A stretch of DNA of 64,000 nt from assembly GCA_021234155.1 (NCBI GenBank), contig JAJEKV010000010.1, positions 21,168,833 through 21,232,832 of the forward strand, given 5' to 3'. Made by a program: the position numbers and the translations under genes. The notes under the pieces were generated by a model that had not been told where the DNA came from, did not search any database, and worked only from the letters and a program-made list of their open reading frames with translations. This document shows positions 44,620 to 55,691 of the stretch, one piece after another (the first letter of the stretch is position 1; each line of letters starts with the position of its first letter). The DNA is from Isoetes taiwanensis. Lineage: Eukaryota > Streptophyta > Lycopodiopsida > Isoetales > Isoetaceae.

Positions 44620-45640
44620 GCAAATTGGCGTAACAAACCGCACGAAGCTTGAACAATTCAAACGGTTCTACCCGCTTGGTGTGAACTGGTTTATGAAGGT
44701 TTCAATATTCGATTGCGAACCAGCTCCTGCTAACCTCACGATCGAATGCGCTCAAACGACCAATGCGCGCACTCTCGTGAAGAGTTTCAAGACGTATCCT
44801 ACGGAGGTGCTCACACCGCCCGATGTTGCCCCTTCGACCCCATTACCGTGATTGTTATTGTTCATGATTTCGGTTTGTGGTCATCTCAATTTACAAGTGC
44901 ACATTATTTCGGAAGAAGATCACATGGAGTACGAGGGATGACTTGAAGGGCAAGAAATTTTGGATAATATCCGTAACCACAAAGATATGTGCAGCTCAAC
45001 CGCTATCTTTGTCTTGTTGGAGAACCCGAACAACAGATGGAGTTTGCTAAAGCCTACGCGGAGGAGAAGAACAAGAGTGCTTAAACGGAAACTTGACAGA
45101 TAGAGAATATATTGAGTTGAGCATTCAAGGTAATGAAGTCATCGCTAACAATCGTATATAGAGAGCCATTGTTAGAGAAGCTTCAACAGCTACGGCATCA
45201 ACATAAAGCGTATGGTTGTCCTCCTCAAGGTCCCATTGGTACTGCCACCACCTCAGCATGGAAGGTATTTTTATTATCTTTGCTCAAAGACATCGCGGCC
45301 GCGATTTTCCTAACCATTTGTTTTGTAGGACTTCCACGAGATAGCTACCACAACGTTAAAGGTGAAGGAGCTAAAGGACGAGAAGCAATTTATTTTTATG
45401 GAGGAGCGGGTTTTCAGAAAGTTAATTGGGTCAACAAGAAGCTTTGTGATGAGCATGGAGATTTTCCTGATAAGCCCTCGAAGGACTTCTTCAACAAAAC
45501 CTGGTTAAGATACCTTCGAGGCATATCTAATGCAGAGGCTTCTCAGCTACTTGATGAGATTTTGGAAGGAAAGACATACGTTAAGGTGCAAAGCGGATAT
45601 CATGGCAGGTTTAATTGCCAAAGCCAATATTGATATTAGA
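44620..45640 (+). pseudogene. Element 2 plus-strand gene, middle part
   Basis: Blocks in shifting frames include QIGVTNRTKLEQFKRFYPLG with NWFMKVSIF (44622-44720), EPEQQMEFAKAYAEEKNKSA (45025-45083) and YFYGGAGFQKVNWVNKKLCD with FPDKPSKDFFNKTW (45390-45505). A GT-AG segment of 64 bp (45265-45328) holding one palindrome may be an intron. The Glu/Asp-Gln-Gln-x-Glu-Phe block faintly resembles the region after motif I of SAM-dependent methyltransferases, but this is a weak guess. No function is assigned. Confidence 0.35.
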
Positions 45641-46754
45641 AGCCTCAGCCTTCATGCGGAAAGAGATTTTGTCATACGCTTCCATGCCGCTCGTAAAGAT
45701 TACACTTTTGGGAGGAGTTGCTTTTCGACTTTCCCCGCTTTCCGCGAAAATGGATTCTCGGATATATCCGATTCGGATACGATGCGTGAAAGCCAATTAC
45801 AATAAGGAACATGTTGTGGGTAATTTGCCCGTTGCATTTCTAGAACCCATTAGATCGATTTTGAAACCCGAAGAGGCTATCAAGATCAAGGAGAAGAAAA
45901 ATGTTGTGCATCTTTGTAACAAAGGAAGGGATTCCCACCTCCACTCCAATTAATCGAGAATGCTACTATGGTGTTCATATACTTTAGAGGATTCTCTCGC
46001 ATTATGGACGCAGCAAGAAATATATGGAACTCTTCACAAGAATATCCAAAGATGACAATCGCTAACATTTATCACCTTGTGATTCTCGATGCGGTCTCGC
46101 GAATTTGCCGATTGCTTGTACGACCAAAAACAGATTCAAGGCGGGTCCCATATTTCTGTAGGTACATATGACGAGCGGGATGGGTGAACAAGAAAAGGGT
46201 GAAGGAATATCAAGATTACATCACCCATATGTGCATCAACGAAGCGACTCCGTGGTGAACGCGATTATGCCGGTCGGAGCTTCGCTTTGTCACAGTGAGC
46301 ACCGCACCACGAAAGACGCCTTTGCCACCAATGCCCGGCGGTGGTGACGAAGATACCGATGAGAAAATGAAGAAGAAATGGCGGACATATTTCACGGGTA
46401 AACCCGGTACAAGTTTGTCGGAATGGAAGGTGACCACGTGATGAAGTGCCGCTTGAAGACATCATATGCCTACTACCCGGTTGACCAAACTTGTGGCCGG
46501 ATGGTTGTGTTCTTGATTTCTTCTCGGCCCAAAATCGCTTCGTGTCGCCTTTACTGCAGGGGAAAGAAGAGTATTGCTTTCGAAAGCCGGGGTAAAGTGT
46601 GCCGATTTCGAGGGGCTTTCCGGATAAGCTCGAAAAAATGGTCGACAGTATACCGGGGAGACGGATGACGAGGATAAGGCGAGCCCGAGAATGATCCTCA
46701 TGCGATCAATTTAAACATTACCCAACGAACGATATATCTAACATCGATTCAATC

Positions 46755-46970
46755 TTGGATCAAATGGATGAGAAAAGCTACGAGGAAAGAATGCAGGAAA
46801 CGAAAAGACTTCTGGAGGCTACTGAGAAAGGTATTTCTGCGCTAGAGCCCGTGTTTCAAAAATTGGGGGCTTTAAATGAAAAATTTGATGCCTACATGCC
46901 TTTCTTGACAAAGTGGTCGAAGTTTCAATACGTGGGGTATGGTCGAGGACCCCGCGGATCAAGAGGGTGA
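46755..46970 (+). pseudogene. Element 2 plus-strand gene, coiled-coil part
   Basis: The frame MDQMDEKSYEERMQETKRLL.. LEATEKGISALEPVFQKLGA has a heptad pattern typical of a coiled coil, followed by Gly/Arg-rich sequence. Preceding DNA (45.6-46.7 kb) shows several overlapping short frames with repeated shifts. It appears to be the C-terminal end of the plus-strand gene. Confidence 0.35.
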
Positions 46971-47921
46971 GCCATCAGGCACACAAGAGCATCAGGTTCC
47001 AGAAAGAAAAAAACCAAACTCTTCCATGCACCCGATATCGCATGTGCTGAGCAGAGTGGCGCAGATGTCGAAGGAACCCCCATGGATACTGACATCGAAG
47101 GACCGGATCCACATGTCCAACTCCTTGCGCGCAGCCATGTGTCGTAGAAATCCCAGATAAAACAGGCTACACTGAGATGGACACAGAAGATGTTTTCCAA
47201 AGGGGACAGGAACATGTAGCTAGGATAGCTGCTGAGCTCGGTGTTGTACCTGAGACAGTATCGGAAACCCAGATGGACTAATTTCTGCCCATATGGCAAA
47301 GAAATGTACATTGAAATGTTTGAGGAATACAAATTACAATGCTTTGAGTTTACTATTTCAGTTATTTTGTCTAAACATTCCTTCACACGACAACTCACAA
47401 TGTTCGCCACCGCGATCCTCATTATCACTTTCAATTCTTTTTATCCATGTGAAGAGCTTAACGGAATTGTAATATTACATCCATCGGCTGCCTAGGCAGC
47501 TTCAAATCTTCGCCGTGGCGATCCTGCTGAGTGTTTTCACTCTTTCCTGTGGACCGCTCTTGCTTCCGAAGGAGCTTGGGATAGCCTTATACATGTCCAA
47601 ATCGGATACGTCGCTGTTTGTGCCCAAAAAGCAGCGGAAAAAACGTCAACTTTTACTCCGCTGCAACCATTTGCGGTGTTTTATAGACACCCAAGAACCT
47701 ATTTCATGCTAAACGAGAATTCCGAAATTCTCTAATTAATTAAATCGTGCTTATTTCTACCATCTTCGTAATGCTACTCCTTCTTCGGAACTCCACCGCC
47801 CTGCACACACCACCCTGCCCTCTGCCCTAAATAGAAACCTTAACTTTGAATTTGGAAATTTTTTAACAAACAAATCACACAACATTAGAAAACCCAAAAT
47901 CATATTTCTACACATCAGCAT

Positions 47922-47961
47922 TATACGGTTTTGGCATATTTATACTTGCCAAAACCATATA
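47922..47961. repeat. 15-bp-stem hairpin
   Basis: TATACGGTTTTGGCA, loop of 10, TGCCAAAACCATATA: 14 of 15 pairs. It lies just right of element 2 and might mark an end of an inserted sequence. Confidence 0.75.
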
Positions 47962-48466
47962 AAAATTAGGTAATACCTGCTCCTTCTAACAATTGCAAAA
48001 GATAATAGATAGATGGATAAGGCAAGCTTCCACTTCTGATTAGCCAGGGCACTTCCAAATTCTGATCGAGGATTGAGGTTTTAATCCCTGAAAGAAGTTA
48101 CTGCAAAACAGAAGCCGCTGTGCAGGTGTTGGATCTGCTTGCCGGAGGAAAATGGCCGAAGCCATCACCAGGTCCACATAAGGAACGGAATGCCTCGCAA
48201 GGTTCGGATAAGGTCCTGATGGCAGTTTTTAAATATTTAGTTTGATAAATAACCTAAGGGATGGATGTGTATATGTTGTAGTTGCAGATGGCAATGCTCA
48301 TACATGTAACCAACAAGCGCAGTGTAAGCATCTTAGCGACTTGAAGAGAGGAGATCTTCCTTCATTATCTAAATCCAGTAATGCAGCTATTGCCCTCAAC
48401 GACTGCAATGATAGTATGGTTTTGGGGCGAGGCAAAACCTTGTAGCATGTACATTTTTTCTTGTAG

Positions 48467-48538
48467 AGATGTGTCAAACAACAATTTCACTGGTCAGCTG
48501 CCTGGCAGCTTCAGCAACTTGTCAAGTCTTTCAACTTT
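48467..48538 (+). pseudogene. Single 72-base LRR exon
   Basis: Between TTTTTTCTTGTAG and GTAAGG lies a 72-base exon translating DVSNNNFTGQLPGSFSNLSS LSTL. This is one exact plant leucine-rich repeat (LxxLxxLxxLDVSNNNFTGxLP), and 72-base LRR exons are the hallmark of LRR receptor kinase genes such as the STRUBBELIG family. No neighbouring LRR exon or kinase domain was found within 2 kb. It may be an isolated remnant, or the rest may lie in sequence too diverged to read. Confidence 0.6.
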
Positions 48539-48603
48539 GTAAGGCTTCAGTTGTCTACTATTGCAAGCACAAGTTCTATGAAATTAGGCTGACCAGGATT
48601 TGC

Positions 48604-48778
48604 CTCTCAGAATCAGCTTCTTCTCTAGTTCTGCACTGATATGACGTTCCACACCTCATATTCTTCTTGAAAGGTCGTCTTGGTGGCTGTATTAAAAAAA
48701 TCTTCAAGCCGATCTCTAACATTTCCTTTATAAACAACCTGCCATGATGTGGTAGCGCTCCAAGATGCATCCTTGATC
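48604..48778 (-). pseudogene. Unrecognised coding-like exon
   Basis: Minus-strand KDASWSATTSWQVVYKGNVR continues DRLEDFFNTATKTTF..YEVWNVISVQN and stops. It is about 50 residues of coding-like composition preceded by a CTGCAG/ATCAAG-like acceptor. The family is not recognised. Confidence 0.3.
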
Positions 48779-49060
48779 TGCAATCTCACCATATGCTACT
48801 TAGATATGGCTAATAGTAAGCTTATAACTTGTTGCCCAGACTGAATGCTGTATAACTTCCTTCAAAAACATTGATGGGTTCAATGGTACCTTTTTATTCT
48901 CCCGACCACTCAACTAGATGCAAAGAGCTTGTGTGATCTTTGATCTTTTCAAAATTGACTCGAGGACTCCCAAATGTGCTGTTGTCAGTCATAGAACCTA
49001 TAGCGCTATTAGAGGGTAATATAAAAATTGTAGCAGTGGACTAGGAAGACATGTCACAGA

Positions 49061-49146
49061 CTATATTGTTGTCCTCTTGTAAACCTCAGACGTGGCATAT
49101 ACGCTATATTGTTGTCCTCTTGTAAACCTCAGACGTGGCATATACG
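49061..49146. repeat. 43-bp tandem duplication
   Basis: CTATATTGTTGTCCTCTTGT...GGCATATACG occurs twice in a row, identical by eye (49061 and 49104). Confidence 0.93.
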
Positions 49147-49474
49147 ATACATATAAGCATGGCTCAACTAACTTTTCTAAACGAGGCTAAATATGTGATC
49201 CATACATTCTAAATGAGGCCAAATATATGATATATACAAAGCTGCAAGGTCATGATGGCAAGGTTCAGACTGACAAATTCTTTCGTGCTGGATTTATGGA
49301 TGTTGTCTTCATTGCTAAAACTGGAGAGAATTTTCGTCTTTGATAAGTCTTGAGGAAGGACCATCCGCTACCCCGATCCATTGATAAGGGTGATGGTTAC
49401 TGGGACAACCAATGTGTTTTAGACAGGGCACAAAACCATGGGTGACATTGTCAAAGGGTAAGGGTATCAAGTTG

Positions 49475-49932
49475 GGATGTCCATATTTAGAGTCCGGGAT
49501 GTGGTATTTTTGGACTTTTTTGGTGGTATTTCTGGACATCCGTTATCAGCCAGGTGGTATTTCTGGTATTTTCGGCCAAAAAGAGTGGTATTTCCGGCCA
49601 AAATGTGGTATTTCTGGCCAAAAACCAAGCGCGAAACTGTGCGGGAGAGCTGAGATCTTTAGTTGGATCGTTCTTGCAGCTCCATAGGCGGCTTGAACTG
49701 CCTCAAAAGTCCTTCTAATCACTTTATCTGCCTCTTTAACATTGATTTGATGAAGAGAGAAAGCGATTTGGCTCAGATTGAGCCAGATTGATCCAAAAAT
49801 GCCCCAAAATAATTGGTTCTGGGCTTGAAACTACGAAGTGTACAGTGGATGATAACGATGGATGATAACGGGTGGTCGAAAATACCACAAAAGTCCGGAA
49901 ATATCACATCCGGACTCTAAATATGGCGATCC
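49475..49932. mobile_element. Non-autonomous Mutator-like element (MITE) with 9-bp TSD
   Basis: A 458-bp unit is flanked on both sides by ATCAAGTTG (49466-49474 and 49933-49941), a 9-bp duplication typical of Mutator. Its ends are long inverted repeats: left GGATGTCCATATTTAGAGTC continuing CGGGATGTGGTATTTTTGGAC; right, in reverse complement, GGATCGCCATATTTAGAGTC then CGGATGTGATATTTCCGGAC. Similarity extends about 55 bp. Inside the left end, GTGGTATTTCYGGCCAAAA-like units repeat four to five times. No transposase frame is present. Confidence 0.9.
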
Positions 49933-50377
49933 ATCAAGTTGTCCATTTTGGAAGAATCCCGAAAAAAGGCTGGAGCTGTTAAGGATGCTGCCTAAATGTC
50001 TTGAATATTTTCTTGTACTATTCAGCTGCTAGTATAAATTAAACCAAGCCATGCGTGGTTTCTATTGTGTTAAAATTTCAATTTATTGTTATGGAAAACG
50101 TTGATGTTAAGTTCATAGTTGTATCGCAGTTTCTTTGTATTAATGTGATTCAAATGCTGATTCAAATGTTGTTGTTTGATTCAAAATTGTTTTAAGGGGA
50201 AAACAATTAAACAAGGGATATGAAGAAATCAAAATTCGCTAATGGGAAAAAATGAATTCTATAATTTAAAGTAAAAAGAGTTGAAATTTGTCAAGGGACA
50301 AATAAATCAAAAAAAAATTAAATCTTTGTTTGGGTGTGTTGTGGGGGATTGATAATTTAATGGTTGCCCATGTTTTT

Positions 50378-50505
50378 GGGTTGCCTCTAGGGGGGCAAAC
50401 CTTTATTTATGTGGGCTTTTGGCATATCCTAGGTATATGCTAGAATATCGCTAGGATATGTTGGTGACTGCTCGAAACCCATTGTCGCATGTAAACTGGC
50501 GGTCT
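50378..50505 (+). repeat. Dispersed repeat family, copy 2 (inverted relative to 2965)
   Basis: Reads GGTTGCCTCTAGGGGGGCAAACC ... GGCTTTTGGCATATCCTAGG ... TGGTGACTGCTCGA ... GTAAACTGGCGGTC, the reverse complement of the 2965-3112 copy. It ends at the same GGTC border, which suggests a real terminus there. Confidence 0.75.
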
Positions 50506-50617
50506 TGTGGGTTCTGGATTGCGAATGTTGCAACCGGGTAACTGGCAGAGCACGAGAAGCTCCAATCTGATGCTGCTGGACCTTTACTGTTATTGGATGG
50601 ATCATGCTGCCGTTCTA

Positions 50618-50706
50618 TTCGGGACAAGGGCAAGAATGGGCAAGAATGGGGACAAGGGCAAGAAAGAGCAAGGATGGATTTTTGGGACAAGGGCAAGAAT
50701 GGGTTT
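50618..50706. repeat. GGGACAAGGGCAAGAATGGG repeats
   Basis: Three imperfect copies of GGGACAAGGGCAAGAA with GGGCAAGAATGGG variants, about 25-45 bp apart. Not coding by any recognised criterion. Confidence 0.75.
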
Positions 50707-50839
50707 TCCAGCACCGATGGTGGAATAGGTACGATAGCCCTTTCAATTCAGTACGAAAGTTTTAGATTTGCATTTTTTTGCAATTTGGATGCTTCCAATT
50801 TCTGCCGGATCAAATCCTACAGGGGTATTGCCTGGTAGG

Positions 50840-53260
50840 TTGGATCTGTGGAGGCAAAACATACAGGCCATGTAACAGAATGGCCATCGGAGAAAATCTA
50901 TAATCCGCCATAGCTGGGAGTTCCACAACCCAACTCCAACTCATCAGTACATAAGCCAGCTTGGGGATGAATGTCGGCGAAAATAATACAGAAGGTTAAT
51001 AGTTTTGTTGCTGGATCTCTGCCTTTTGCACGACAAGATCGTGGACGGATGCTTCTACTCCTGTAAGTATACTTTTCCTTCTTGGCAATTTTATTGGGGA
51101 ATTCTCAGTTGCAGAATTGCTGTAAAGGTCAGTATATGCAAATAAAACATATTCATTCGTTTCTCTTTCTCAACGCAATAATATACATATCACCCTTCTT
51201 TGTTTTGCTATATGAAGCTTTTGCTTATTTACCAGTTACCAGCAAAGGTTCGTTGGAGCATAAGATGCCTAAATATCTGTAAAACTAAGAGATTTAAGAA
51301 AATTAGATGTGAGAAGAGATGGCCATCTGATGGTGACTTTTATAACTTGGCCATCTGAGGGCAATTTTTATACCCAAGTTTTAGTGTCTTTTTGTTTCAT
51401 CACACATGGTAACCTACATGTGAATGTGCTTCATCGACGCAGCATTTGCCACAGTAAGTGTTTGCCATGGGGCTAAATAGAGAACTCATTTTATTATTGA
51501 CTTCAAATTTTAGTGCTGGATAGTGTCTATCCAAAATGCTTGCAATAGGAGATTCTTTTGCACGTTGATTAGCTTGGCCTCTTATTTAATTGACCTTGAA
51601 GCAGCCTACCTTTGATTTTGCGTATGTAGTGTTTGTCCTGCTGGGGGATGCTATGAGGATTGTCAAATTAGCATCTTGACTGTTTTACGTCATGCCTGCA
51701 GAATGTACTGCCGTATGGTTACCAAGACACACTGGCAGCTTTCATGTCGTTCAATTTTGTCTCCAAAATGAAATGGCACAAATGCATTTCATGAAGATTA
51801 TGCACTAGATTAAAGACCCATCATTGTGTGTGGTAGGTCTATGTTCTCTTCATTATCTAAATATATGCTTATTAGGGAAATGGATGAAGTTATGACTTTG
51901 CATTGCTGAAGTGTAAGACTGAAAGTTTCTGGTAATGTCATTGAATGTGTTGTTTAAGTTATTCTAGCATTTGAGTATAGGCATGATCCAACGTACATTT
52001 ATTGCGTTACAATTGAGCATATACTTTTGCTATATGCAGGAGCAGCTAGTGGACATTATTAAGCAACTATTAATAGGATTTTGGCATTCTGCATTCTGTA
52101 TTACCTAAGCTACAATGGTATTCGCATTTCCAATGTTGTTCCTTCTACTTATTTTAGATTCTTTGCTCTTCTAGAGCTTCACCCTCGTGCGTCTATTTCA
52201 GGTAATTTTGTTGGAGCTTTTACTATTTGGAGCTTTGTTGTATTTTAGAGTTAAAAGCCGTTCTATTGAACTTGGAAGTCTGATGGAGGGATTTTGTGAG
52301 TTCGTTTGATAGATTCCATTTTAATGCTGCTTCTTTTATGAAAAATGCAAAGTGTAGAGCAATGTTTTCGCATGCAGGTTCATTTTGCGCTGTAGTGTTC
52401 AGCAGAGCCTTCTTTTTTTTTTTTTTGGGAGGGGGGTCATAGCAATTGCAATTCTGCGTCTTAAATTGCCTTGAGCTTGATTGTTCCTCCCATGGTAAAA
52501 TCGTCTGAATACCTTTGCCTGGATGGTTTGTCTCATCAATAAGAAGCCTCTCATAAGCAATTGTATTGGCCAGGGCTTCTCTCAAGTTTTTCTGTCTGAG
52601 CTTGAACTTGTTGGCATATTTCAGATCCTTGAAAACGAGAGTGTGCTTTCTATTTTGTTGATTTGAATGTCTCTTTTTGAATTTATCGCTATAATCTCAG
52701 CTTTTTGAGTGAGTCTAGATCATTGCAACGTTGTTTGGGATTTCTCTAGATGTAGTTCAATTTTTGTTGTACTGAATCATTGTCCTTGCCTACTACACTT
52801 TGCGGAGTTGTGCAACTTTCGGGTGAGATTTTCCATATATGTAATATGCATCTCTCTTATTATTTTAAATTGCAAGAAGTTATTTCATTTGCTCATTACT
52901 GTCTAGCAAAAGCAGCATACGATCTTGGTAGTTCCTTTGATGGAACTTTAGCAGGTGTGCAAAGCAATTTTGTTTGCTTGACCTTCAGAAAGAGGAAGAT
53001 TAGGAGATGGAAGAAGAGCAGTCAGCACAACAAGAACTCCCCTAATCTATGATAAAAACACATTCTCTCTATTTATGCAAACATTGGTAGAGAATTTTAA
53101 TGGTAGATTAAATCCTACTGAGAGGCCACGATCAACAAGTTCTTTGTGTGAGGATGGTCTTGAATCATAAACTTTATCGAACTATGGTCAGCATAAAAAA
53201 GATGTTCGCATGAGGATGTTTGGCTGTAAATCAGCTGTTGCGCAGTGCAATGATTAGCTC
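50840..53260. other. No recognisable gene
   Basis: AT-rich sequence with splice-like signals (for example a GTAAGT donor at 51062) but no exon that I can assign. A T-run followed by GGGAGGGGGG stands at 52415-52437. Confidence 0.4.
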
Positions 53261-53368
53261 GGCACCTTGGAGAAGAATATGAGCTTGAGAGCATACTTCA
53301 TTTTCATCTTAAATTCAATGCGTTATTTGAGAGGATATCTCCAAGCAACAAAATCAGGGGGGAGGGAT

Positions 53369-53425
53369 TCCGCCTCAAAATTTCGAGGCGGCGCACAAGC
53401 GGCGGAGCCGCGAGTGCTCCGCCGA
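53369..53425. repeat. GC-rich double hairpin
   Basis: CCGCCTC-8-GAGGCGG (53370-53391) is followed at once by CGGCGGAG-9-CTCCGCCG (53400-53424). The block stands out as a GC island in AT-rich DNA. Confidence 0.85.
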
Positions 53426-53545
53426 GGCTGGCGCGGCTGCCGAAAAGTTTTTCAGTGGAATCTCGACTGCCTGAAAAAAATGAAACGTAATGAACGTTTG
53501 CTTCAAGCTAATTTTTGGAACGGCCATGACGGAGCATGAACGGCT

Positions 53546-53788
53546 ATGGCGGAGGAATGTCTAAGAACATGGCTCTTCTCCGGCATTTTCTTCACAGCTT
53601 TTTTGTTTAAAGAAGGAGATGCTGCAGTGGTCGGTGGAGCCACCCAATCCGGCAAATACGAGCTTCAAGGGCTGTGCTATGCTTTCCCAGGCCGAGTCAA
53701 GCGAATACAGAGTGAAAATGGGAAGATCATGCCATGTGAGCAATTACGACTAAGATTTGGTTCCGACTCATTATTGGCCCTTACTTGA
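53546..53788 (+). CDS. Hypothetical small protein, possible first exon
   Basis: An 80-codon frame begins MAEECLRTWLFSGIFFTAFL, a plausible N-terminal signal or anchor. It continues GGATQSGKYELQGLCYAFPG RVKRIQSENGKIMPC with three Cys. A good donor (CCAT/GTGAGC) at 53737 suggests it may be the first exon of a longer gene. It lies 120 bp downstream of the GC-rich hairpins. Further frames with coding-like composition follow (53785-54198), but no family is recognised. Confidence 0.3.
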   Translation: MAEECLRTWLFSGIFFTAFLFKEGDAAVVGGATQSGKYELQGLCYAFPGRVKRIQSENGKIMPCEQLRLRFGSDSLLALT

Positions 53789-54383
53789 ACCAGATTACAA
53801 GAAAAGTTGTCGAATTTGTCCCAACAAGAAGCAATCAAGAAGCTCAAGGCATGAAAAGCAGGAGCTGGAAGAGATTTCTAACGTCTGGATGCTTGATCCA
53901 AGTTCGGCAGGCGCCATTATCCGCACAAGGAACCCATTCTCCAGTAAACAGAGCAAGGCTCTTCCATAGTGACTGCCGTAATGCTGGGCTTAACCGGTGC
54001 AAAAGAAAACTCCACAATGGTGCCGGGGGCGATATTGCGCGTGATAAAATAAACATAATTTTACATAATTTGAAGGAAACGTTTATTACGAGATTATATC
54101 TGTATCTTAGTGATCCTATTTATATTCCAGTCAATAATTTGAAGAGACTTATCTATCATATACCGATCGAGCTGTTGGAACTCAAAATGATCCGGTAAAA
54201 AGATAAGGCGTGATTTCTCTCTCTCTCATTTGAAGGTTTGCTGTGCAAGTATATTTTTCCATCTGTATTATTAGAATTGAAAGTTGCGGAACAATGTCTA
54301 ATTTACAACTCCAGGTCAACGCTGTAAAAGCGAACTATGCCAAAATTGTTTCCTTTTCCATAGTCACGATTTCTTTTCCTCCC

Positions 54384-54485
54384 ACAAAAAGGAAAAGGAA
54401 AAGAAAAGAAAAGAAAGAGAAAGGGAAGGAAGGGAAGGGAAGAAATAAGGAAAACACAAAGCCAAAAAAAAAAAAAAAAAAAAAC
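54384..54485. repeat. 100-base polypurine tract
   Basis: An almost pure A/G run (GGAAAAGG, AAAGAAAAG, GGGAAGG units) ends in a 22-A tract. Long homopurine strands can adopt triplex structure. It may also be the tail of a retroposon. Confidence 0.85.
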
Positions 54486-54499
54486 CTTTAGACCTGTAC

Positions 54500-55610
54500 A
54501 AACAGACCTTCTACCTTTTCAAGACCTTTTGCAAAGACCTTGTCAAGGTACAATTTGCAGCCCTAAGTTGAAAACCATGTGTATTTCAACTTAGGCCATA
54601 ACATGGTTACATTTCTTAATAAAGTAAGACAATAAGTGGAAAGAATACCATAAAAACTTTTTTCCAAAAAAGACATAGATACAAGATGAGATAACTGATC
54701 TACAGAATCAGAGTAATAATATTAAATATCATTTCTGCCAAAGTCAGCAATACAATGATCTTTATCAAATATTAAAAACAACTAGACCACAAGCAAAATT
54801 CCAAATGAAATGGTCCAGAGATACTTCAGCATTGTTCTTCCATTTCCAAGTCTTGAAAGCTTATCCAAACTTAAACGATTTTGGAAAACATGAACAGGAG
54901 CAAGAAATCCCGTTACCTGCAGTAAACCAGAGGACAATTAGCCTTAAGCAGGGTAAAGCCCTAAGTACTAGCAGGTAAGCTACGGATTTCTTGGGCTTAT
55001 CGCCCTTCACCTTGCATGTTTAACTTTAGACAAAGTAGGCAGATGAGTTTTATCAGCAGAAAATAACCCATGATCTCTATCCTAAACTTATACTGCATGA
55101 GAGTATAACATTTAGCATGCGGATAACGCTTAAGCTCATTAGAATCTAACCGTAAGGCCGTTAGTAAACCTTACATGCTAAGCCGAACATCGGTTAGCTA
55201 CTGTTCTATACACAGAACAACAAGTACATAGGAAAATACTCTCCATGAATCCAAAAATAATCCACTTAAAGACATCAGAATCCCATTAGTTAGGGACAAA
55301 AGAATGCCAAATAAATTATAATTCTAGCAGTTAGGCCAGCACACTAGTTATGATCAGCATGCAGTATGCAAGATAGCCAACGCAAGATCTACTCTTAAAT
55401 GAAGATATGACAAGTCTAAAACGTAAAAGGGATGGTCTGAAGAAGACCCAATTATTAACTACTAGTATATCATTCAAACGATATAATATATTAGCAGCAT
55501 GCATAGATATCAAAGCCTTAAGTTAAGGAAACCACAGTCCAAATACCCTAACCATAAGCCATTATTATTTATGGTTATCATACCAGCATAAACCCATAAG
55601 CAAGCAAGCT
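54500..55610. other. No recognisable gene
   Basis: AT-rich, few frames, none with motifs. Confidence 0.4.
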
Positions 55611-55615
55611 GGAAA

Positions 55616-55691
55616 TACATATAATAGATTCGAAAGCCTAAACATATAATAGATTCGAAAGCCTATACATATAATAGATTCGAAAGCCTAT
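55616..55691. repeat. 25-bp tandem repeat, three copies
   Basis: ACATATAATAGATTCGAAAG followed by CCTA(T/A) occurs at 55617, 55642 and 55667. Confidence 0.93.

Larger units (their letters stand above)
41889..47523. repeat. Dispersed copies of the GATCGCG..CGCGATC palindrome
   Basis: Outside the array the motif recurs singly at 41889 (ATCGCGATGGCG), 41978 (GATCGCGAAGGCGATT), 42049 (GATCGCGACGGCGATC), 42172 (GATCGCAATCGCGATT), about 42237 (right half), 43343 (GATCGCGGGCGCGATT), 45292 (ATCGCGGCCGCGAT), 47403 and 47511 (degenerate). None was noticed elsewhere in the window. The copies lie on both sides of the divergent promoter of element 2, several beside or inside GT-AG intron-like segments. 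Confidence 0.8.
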
